In this document: one piece after another, positions 57,309 to 64,000 of the stretch
How the letters are laid out: each line of letters begins with the position of its first letter
How positions within the stretch are numbered: the stretch's first letter is position 1
DNA from: Streptomyces sp. WM4235
Lineage (GTDB): Bacteria > Actinomycetota > Actinomycetes > Streptomycetales > Streptomycetaceae
Direction of reading: 5' to 3'
NCBI RefSeq assembly: GCF_001279725.1
Contig: NZ_LGDE01000002.1
Location: 1-64,000, forward strand
Length of the DNA: 64,000 bases
The notes under the pieces: generated by a model
Told to the model about the DNA's origin: nothing
What the model saw: only the letters and a program-made list of their open reading frames with translations
Database searches by the model: none
Translations under genes and position numbers: made by a program

Positions 57309-57397
57309 CCCTCGCCCGAGCCCTCGCCCGAGCCCTCGCCCGAGCCCTCGCCCGAGCCCTCGCCCGAGCCCTCGCCCGAGCCCTCGCCCGAGCCCTC
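57309..57397. repeat. 12-bp tandem repeat between glnD and ffh
   Basis: Seven perfect copies of CCCTCGCCCGAG (57309-57392) plus 5 nt of an eighth, starting 17 bp after the glnD stop. Read in the three frames it gives PSPE, RARA or GSGE-type repeats, and it is not part of a recognisable gene. The 278-bp gap 57293-57570 otherwise holds a TACCCT -10-like box at 57522 before ffh. Confidence 0.95.
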
Positions 57398-57570
57398 CGC
57401 GGGCCCCGGCAGGGGCCGCGCGACGCCGCCGATCGAGCGCATCGCCCCTGCTCCCCGCCCGTGCGCCGGCGGGCCCCCGGCCGCTTGGGACGGCCGGGGG
57501 CACATCCGTCCCGAGGCCCGATACCCTGGGGGGCGACCACACGCCCCCGACCTGAGGAATCGCGACCACC

Positions 57571-59145
57571 GTGTTCGATACGCTTTCCGACCGCCTTGCC
57601 TCGACTTTCAAGTCCCTCAGGGGCAAAGGTCGCCTCTCCGAGCAGGACATCGACGCTGCGGCGCGGGAAATCCGTATCGCCCTCCTCGAGGCCGACGTCG
57701 CCCTCCCGGTCGTCCGCTCCTTCATCGCGAACGTCAAGGAGCGCGCCCGCGGCGAAGAGGTCTCCAAGGCCCTGAACCCGGGCCAGCAGGTCCTCAAGAT
57801 CGTCAACGACGAGCTGGTCTCCATCCTCGGTGGCGAGACCCGGCGGCTGCGCTTCGCCAAGACCGCCCCGACGGTGATCATGCTCGCCGGTCTCCAGGGC
57901 GCCGGTAAGACCACCCTCGCCGGAAAGCTCGGCCTGTGGCTGAAGGGGCAGGGCCACGCCCCGCTCCTCGTGGCGTGTGACCTCCAGCGCCCCAACGCCG
58001 TCAACCAGCTGTCCGTGGTGGCCGAGCGCGCCGGCGTCGCCGTCTACGCGCCGCAGCCCGGCAACGGCGTCGGTGACCCGGTCCAGGTCGCCAAGGACTC
58101 GATCGAGTACGCCCGTACCAAGCAGTACGACGTGGTCGTCGTCGACACCGCCGGTCGCCTCGGCATCGACCAGGAGCTGATGCGGCAGGCCGCGGACATC
58201 CGTGACGCCGTCAGCCCCGATGAGATCCTCTTCGTCGTCGACGCCATGATCGGCCAGGACGCGGTCAACACCGCGGAGGCCTTCCGCGACGGCGTCGGCT
58301 TCGACGGTGTCGTGCTCTCCAAGCTCGACGGCGACGCCCGAGGCGGTGCCGCGCTCTCCATCGCGCACGTCACCGGCAAGCAGATCATGTTCGCCTCGAA
58401 CGGCGAGAAGCTCGACGAGTTCGACGCCTTCCACCCCGACCGCATGGCGGGCCGGATCCTCGACATGGGTGACATGCTCACCCTGATCGAGCAGGCCGAG
58501 AAGACCTTCAGCCAGGCCGAGGCCGAGAAGATGGCGGCCAAGCTGGCGAAGGGTCCGAAGGAGTTCACGCTCGACGACTTCCTGGCCCAGATGGAGCAGG
58601 TCCGCAAGATGGGCTCCATCTCCAAGCTCCTCGGCATGCTGCCGGGCATGGGTCAGATCAAGGACCAGATCAACAACATCGACGAGCGCGACGTGGACCG
58701 CATGGCCGCGATCATCAAGTCGATGACCCCGGCCGAGCGCCATGACCCGCACCTCATCAACGGCTCGCGCCGCGCCCGTATCGCCAAGGGTTCCGGCGCC
58801 GAGGTCAGCGCCGTGAAGTCGCTGGTCGAGCGCTTCTTCGAGGCCCGCAAGATGATGTCCCGCATGGCCCAGGGCGGCGGGATGCCCGGCATGCCCGGCA
58901 TCCCCGGGATGGGTGGCGGCCCCGGCCGGCAGAAGAAGCAGATCAAGCAGGCCAAGGGCAAGCGCAAGAGCGGCAACCCGATGAAGCGCAAGGAAGAGGA
59001 GGCCGCGGCCGCGGCCCGGCGCGAGCAGGGCCCGCAGGCGGCCGAGCCGGCCGCCGGTGGCAACCCGTTCGGCCTGCCGGCCGGCGGTGCGCAGCCCGGC
59101 CAGGACTTCGACCTCCCGGACGAGTTCAAGAAGTTCATGAAGTGA
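57571..59145 (+). CDS. ffh: Signal recognition particle protein Ffh
   Basis: SRP54 GTPase, 524 aa. N domain (about 1-95), G domain with GLQGAGKTTLAGKLG (about 107-121), DTAGRLGID, SKLDGDARGG, then the M domain (about 295-440: SISKLLGMLPGMGQIKDQIN; SRRARIAKGSG) for 4.5S RNA and signal peptides. A C-terminal extension of about 85 residues has MPGMPGIPGMGGGPG and a basic run. GTG 57571. A hairpin follows. Confidence 0.97.
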   Translation: MFDTLSDRLASTFKSLRGKGRLSEQDIDAAAREIRIALLEADVALPVVRSFIANVKERARGEEVSKALNPGQQVLKIVNDELVSILGGETRRLRFAKTAPTVIMLAGLQGAGKTTLAGKLGLWLKGQGHAPLLVACDLQRPNAVNQLSVVAERAGVAVYAPQPGNGVGDPVQVAKDSIEYARTKQYDVVVVDTAGRLGIDQELMRQAADIRDAVSPDEILFVVDAMIGQDAVNTAEAFRDGVGFDGVVLSKLDGDARGGAALSIAHVTGKQIMFASNGEKLDEFDAFHPDRMAGRILDMGDMLTLIEQAEKTFSQAEAEKMAAKLAKGPKEFTLDDFLAQMEQVRKMGSISKLLGMLPGMGQIKDQINNIDERDVDRMAAIIKSMTPAERHDPHLINGSRRARIAKGSGAEVSAVKSLVERFFEARKMMSRMAQGGGMPGMPGIPGMGGGPGRQKKQIKQAKGKRKSGNPMKRKEEEAAAAARREQGPQAAEPAAGGNPFGLPAGGAQPGQDFDLPDEFKKFMK

Positions 59146-59177
59146 CCGCCTGACGGCACCGCGCGACGCGTACGAGG

Positions 59178-59209
59178 AGGGCCCCGGCCGGGGATGCGGC
59201 CGGGGCCCT
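59178..59209 (+). terminator. Hairpin after ffh
   Basis: 12-bp stem (59178-59189 with 59198-59209), 8-nt loop, followed by TCCC, 33 bp after the ffh stop. Confidence 0.7.
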
Positions 59210-59311
59210 TCCCTGTACCAGGGCCCCGGCGTACCAGAGCCCCGGCCGTCGGGGCGCAATGATCAGGTATGTCGCTTATCGTCGGGCGGGAGGACGGCAG
59301 AAGGAGGCCCC

Positions 59312-61234
<1,923 letters not shown>

Positions 61235-61256
61235 CCGGGACACACGATCCGGCCCG

Positions 61257-61934
61257 TTAGGCCGTCCGGGCGACCACGTACCGGAAGATGTTCGGCAACC
61301 AGACCGACCCGTCGGCTCGTTCGTACGGGTGAAGCGCCTCGGCCAGTTCCTTCTCGACCTGGGCCGTGTCCGCGTGCTCGTACATCCCGGTCGACAGCAG
61401 CCCGCGCACCGCGCTGTCCACGTCCGCGTACCCGAACGGGCAGAACACCCGTCCCGACCCGTCCGGCACCAGTCCGGCCGACGCCACCATAGCGTCCAGG
61501 TCCCGCGGGGCCGGCCCGCCGCCCAGTACGGCCGGCACCGTGCACCGCTCCGCCGGACCCCAGTCGGCCAGCACCACCACACCGCCCCGCCGCACCGCGG
61601 ACAGGGCGGCCGTCAGGTCCCGCGGGCGTGGCGTGAAGGCCAGCACGACGTCGTACGGACGCGCCGGCGACGCCGGGGGAGCGGCGACCACCTCCAACAG
61701 CCGCTCACGGGCCAGCGCCCGGCGTGCCGGGTCCGCCTCCACGCCCGTGGCCAGGGCTCCCCGCCCCGCGGCCAACAGCAGGGCCAGCCCGGCCCCGCAA
61801 TCGAGGTCCAGCAGCCGGTCGCCCGGCCCGACCTCCAGCCGTTCGTAGACGGCCTCGTACAGCGGTACCAGCATCCGTTCCTGGATCTCCGCCCAGTCCC
61901 GGGCGACGAGCGTCGCCGTCGGCGTCGGTGTCAT
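61257..61934 (-). CDS. SAM-dependent methyltransferase
   Basis: A 225-aa class I methyltransferase. Motif I LLDLDCGAGLALLLAAG (about 42-58), acidic GVEADP after it, and VVLADWGP in post-motif region. ATG 61934 after AGGAGCGCTCTTTCG. Resembles small-molecule methyltransferases; substrate unknown. Divergent from proS with a 132-bp gap. Confidence 0.85.
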   Translation of the reverse strand: MTPTPTATLVARDWAEIQERMLVPLYEAVYERLEVGPGDRLLDLDCGAGLALLLAAGRGALATGVEADPARRALARERLLEVVAAPPASPARPYDVVLAFTPRPRDLTAALSAVRRGGVVVLADWGPAERCTVPAVLGGGPAPRDLDAMVASAGLVPDGSGRVFCPFGYADVDSAVRGLLSTGMYEHADTAQVEKELAEALHPYERADGSVWLPNIFRYVVARTA

Positions 61935-62066
61935 CGAAAGAGCGCTCCTGATTCCTTTGTCGCCCCCTGGCCCCCGTTGCCAGGGAACTCCCCATTCGCC
62001 CCCGCGTCCAGAGGAACGAGCCACCCGATTCACGCATCGCGTGCCCGGCGCCGTACCATTCGCGCC

Positions 62067-63479
62067 ATGGCAAAGGCACCCGTTCTCACCCCCCAGGCGG
62101 AGGATTTCCCCCGCTGGTACCAGGATCTGATCAACAAGGCCGAGCTGGCCGACAACGGTCCGGTACGCGGCACCATGGTCATCCGACCGTACGGCTACGG
62201 GCTGTGGGAGCGGATGCAGCAGGAGATGGACGCGCGCATCAAGGACGCGGGCGCCCAGAACGCGTACTTCCCGCTGTTCATCCCGCAGTCCTACCTGACC
62301 CGGGAAGCCGAGCACGTGGAGGGCTTCGCCCCCGAGCTCGCGGTCGTCACGCACGGCGGTGGCAAGGAACTCGACGAGCCGGTCGTCGTCCGCCCCACCT
62401 CCGAGACGATCATCAACGACTACTTCTCGAAGTGGGTCCAGAGCTACCGCGACCTGCCCCTGCTGATCAACCAGTGGGCCAACGTGGTCCGCTGGGAGAT
62501 GCGCCCGCGCGTGTTCCTCCGTACGAGCGAGTTCCTCTGGCAGGAGGGCCACACCGCCCACGCCACCTACGAGGACGCCCGCGACTACGCGGCCCGCATC
62601 CACACGGACGTCTACGGCGATTTCATGACGAACGTGCTCGGCATCGACGTCGTGCTCGGCCGCAAGACCGCCAAGGAGCGCTTCGCCGGCGCCATCAACA
62701 CCCTCACCCTCGAGGGCATGATGGGCGACGGCAAGGCCCTCCAGCTGGGCACCAGCCACGAGCTGGGCACCAACTTCGCCAAGGCCTTCAACACGCAGTA
62801 CCTGTCGAAGGAAGGCAAGCAGGAGCTGGTCTGGCAGACCTCGTGGGGCGTCTCGACCCGCATGGTCGGCGGCCTGATCATGTCGCACGGCGACGACAAC
62901 GGCCTGCGCGTCCCGCCGCGCCTCGCGCACGTCCAGGTCGTCGTCATGGCGATCAAGGGCGACGAGGCCGTGACCAAGGTCCGCGAGCTGGGCGCCCAAC
63001 TCAAGGCCGCCGGCATCCGCGTGCAGGTCGACGACCGCGTCGACACCCCCTTCGGCCGCCGCGCCGTGGACTGGGAGCTCAAGGGCGTACCGGTCCGCAT
63101 CGAGATCGGCCCCCGCGACCTGGAGGCCGGCACCGCGATGCTCGCCCGCCGGATCCCGGGCGGCAAGGAGGCCGTGCAGATCTCCGCGCTGCTCGACCTG
63201 CTGCCCAAGGTGCTGGAGGAGGACCAGGCGCAGCTGCTGCGCGAGTCCCGCGAGCGCCGCGAGGCCCGCACCTCCGACGTCGCGACCATCGAGGAGGCCG
63301 CCGAGGCCGCCATCGCCGGTGGCTGGGCGCGCATCCCGTGGGCCGACCTCGGCCCCGAGGGCGAGGCCAAGCTGGCCGAACAGGCCGTCTCCGTACGCTG
63401 CCTGATCGCCCCCGACGGGTCGGTTCCGCAGGCGGACGACGCCCCGGGAACCCTCGCGATCGTCGCCCGCTCGTACTGA
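62067..63479 (+). CDS. proS: Prolyl-tRNA synthetase, short (archaeal/eukaryote-like) type
   Basis: Charges tRNA-Pro. 470 aa, class II: motif 2 region (WEMRPRVFLRTSEFLWQEGHTAHAT) and motif 3 (GTSHELGTNFAKAFNTQYL), then anticodon-binding domain (VQVDDRVDTPFGRRAVDWEL) and a C-terminal zinc/extra domain without cysteine cluster. It lacks the about 180-residue YbaK-like editing insert of the usual bacterial ProRS. ATG 62067; TACCAT 8 bp before it could be the -10 of a leaderless message. Streptomyces typically carry a long bacterial ProRS elsewhere, so this may be a second enzyme. Confidence 0.93.
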   Translation: MAKAPVLTPQAEDFPRWYQDLINKAELADNGPVRGTMVIRPYGYGLWERMQQEMDARIKDAGAQNAYFPLFIPQSYLTREAEHVEGFAPELAVVTHGGGKELDEPVVVRPTSETIINDYFSKWVQSYRDLPLLINQWANVVRWEMRPRVFLRTSEFLWQEGHTAHATYEDARDYAARIHTDVYGDFMTNVLGIDVVLGRKTAKERFAGAINTLTLEGMMGDGKALQLGTSHELGTNFAKAFNTQYLSKEGKQELVWQTSWGVSTRMVGGLIMSHGDDNGLRVPPRLAHVQVVVMAIKGDEAVTKVRELGAQLKAAGIRVQVDDRVDTPFGRRAVDWELKGVPVRIEIGPRDLEAGTAMLARRIPGGKEAVQISALLDLLPKVLEEDQAQLLRESRERREARTSDVATIEEAAEAAIAGGWARIPWADLGPEGEAKLAEQAVSVRCLIAPDGSVPQADDAPGTLAIVARSY

Positions 63480-63489
63480 TCCACCGACC

Positions 63490-63540
63490 CGCCCCCGGGC
63501 GTGCGGCCCCGCGCCGCGCGCCCGGGGGCGGCTGTCGTTG
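63490..63540 (+). terminator. Hairpin after proS
   Basis: 12-bp stem (63490-63501 with 63529-63540) with a GC-rich, self-pairing 27-nt loop, 11 bp after the proS stop. Confidence 0.6.
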
Positions 63541-63682
63541 GGCCTCGTTACGTACCGACTCCTCCGGGGATATGCGCACCCGTCCTCGTCAGGACGCATG
63601 AGACTGAACTGACTGGTACGTGCAAAAAATTTGGAATGGCCCGGAATCGGAACACCGGGGCACCCCGGCTCGTTGTCACGAC

Positions 63683-64000
63683 GTGAGCACGACACCACCT
63701 GTTCTCGCCGCAGAGCTGGCGCAGGCGTGGGCCGATATTCAGCGGTACCACCCCGAGCTGCCTGACCTTGCCGCGCCCGAGTCCCTGATCGGAGAGTCCT
63801 CGTCCGCCTGCGGCGCCGAGCTCTCCTTCGAGCGACTGCTGCACGAGGCAGTCCACGGCATCGCAGCCGCCCGTGGAGTCCGCGACACCTCGCGGGCCGG
63901 CCGCTACCACAACCGCAGATTCCTCGCGATCGCCGAGGAGATGGGGCTGGACCACTCCGAGGAACCGCACGCCAGCAGCGGCTTCTCCCTGGTCTCGCTC
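63683..64000 (+). CDS. Putative metallopeptidase-like protein with HEAVH motif, 3'-truncated
   Basis: 106 residues are visible up to the window edge, starting VSTTPPVLAAELAQAWADIQ. The segment SFERLLHEAVHGIAAARGVR contains HExxH (His about 62), followed by SRAGRYHNRRFLAIAEEMGL, a layout like SprT/minimal zinc peptidases. GTG 63683 is chosen as the start of the conserved sequence; no good ribosome site. The 203-bp gap before it contains a Lys/AT-rich stretch (63620-63635). The end lies outside the window. Confidence 0.75.
   Translation, partial: MSTTPPVLAAELAQAWADIQRYHPELPDLAAPESLIGESSSACGAELSFERLLHEAVHGIAAARGVRDTSRAGRYHNRRFLAIAEEMGLDHSEEPHASSGFSLVSL

Noticed and set aside
57309..57397. Tandem repeat as CRISPR or as a repeat-protein gene
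   Set aside because: Units are directly adjacent with no spacers, and no frame has a start codon and ribosome site that includes it.
57045..58004. Ser/Arg-rich minus-strand frame over the glnD-ffh junction
   Set aside because: Antisense of ffh plus the tandem repeat; no start signal and no family features.

Overview
The window is high-GC DNA that is almost certainly from a Streptomyces chromosome. Reasons: dense GC-rich third-position codons, many GTG/TTG starts, an HU protein with a long Lys/Ala tail, two tandem conservons, and a gene order that I recall (from memory, not searched) as closely matching S. coelicolor from pccB (about SCO5535) to ffh/ftsH2 (about SCO5587). It reads as core chromosome, with a few accessory insertions. 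No prophage, IS element, CRISPR array or biosynthetic cluster is visible.

Layout: (1) 1-1.3 kb: the 3' part of pccB and its small epsilon subunit accE, which is frame-disrupted. (2) 1.5-11.9 kb, minus strand: two head-to-tail conservons. Each has a CvnA sensor kinase-like protein, CvnB roadblock, CvnC DUF742 and CvnD small GTPase. Both cvnD genes carry an out-of-frame deletion at the same place, removing the switch I/G2 segment. (3) 12.4-16.5 kb: a 60-aa protein, an FAH-family hydrolase, gltX, a HAD phosphatase and a five-gene tRNA array (Gln-Glu-Glu-Gln-Glu). (4) 16.6-24.9 kb: ndgR divergent from leuCD, a 75-aa protein, hupS, a cofC-like gene (minus), a PlsC-type acyltransferase, gpsA and ddlA. 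(5) 24.9-28.1 kb: a DUF3515 lipoprotein and an AsnC-type ligand-binding protein (minus), thiL-thiD, and rpmB (minus). (6) 28.3-37.4 kb: DAK2/FakA-like protein, recG, rsmD, coaD, a DivIVA-like coiled-coil protein, yceD-rpmF, rnc and mutM. (7) 37.4-40.5 kb: a divergent HxlR regulator/WrbA-like flavoprotein pair, a secreted CAP-domain protein, acyP and a small coiled-coil protein. (8) 40.8-50.2 kb: smc, glcP, a nucleobase-type permease plus LLM flavin monooxygenase operon (minus), and ftsY. (9) 50.3-57.3 kb: a prim-pol-like protein (minus), nsdA, and the nitrogen operon amtB-glnK-glnD with GlnR-type boxes. (10) 57.3-64 kb: a 12-bp tandem repeat, ffh, an ftsH paralogue, a methyltransferase (minus), a short-type proS, and the start of a gene with an HEAVH motif that runs off the end.

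Main functional themes are signalling through conservons, leucine and ammonium control (NdgR, GlnR/GlnK), F420 and thiamine cofactor synthesis, translation and SRP export (gltX, tRNAs, rpmB, rpmF, proS, ffh, ftsY), and chromosome organisation (smc, hupS). I did not find an unmistakable new multi-gene system. The most unusual signals are three frame-breaking lesions (accE and both cvnD genes) that lie in or would remove Thr-codon (ACC-rich) tracts, a cofC gene without a normal start codon and continuous with a second domain, an Ala/Pro insert in the Smc hinge, a 60-aa protein with a repeated ANPRRT motif, and clear operator-like palindromes at glcP, ndgR and hxlR/wrbA.
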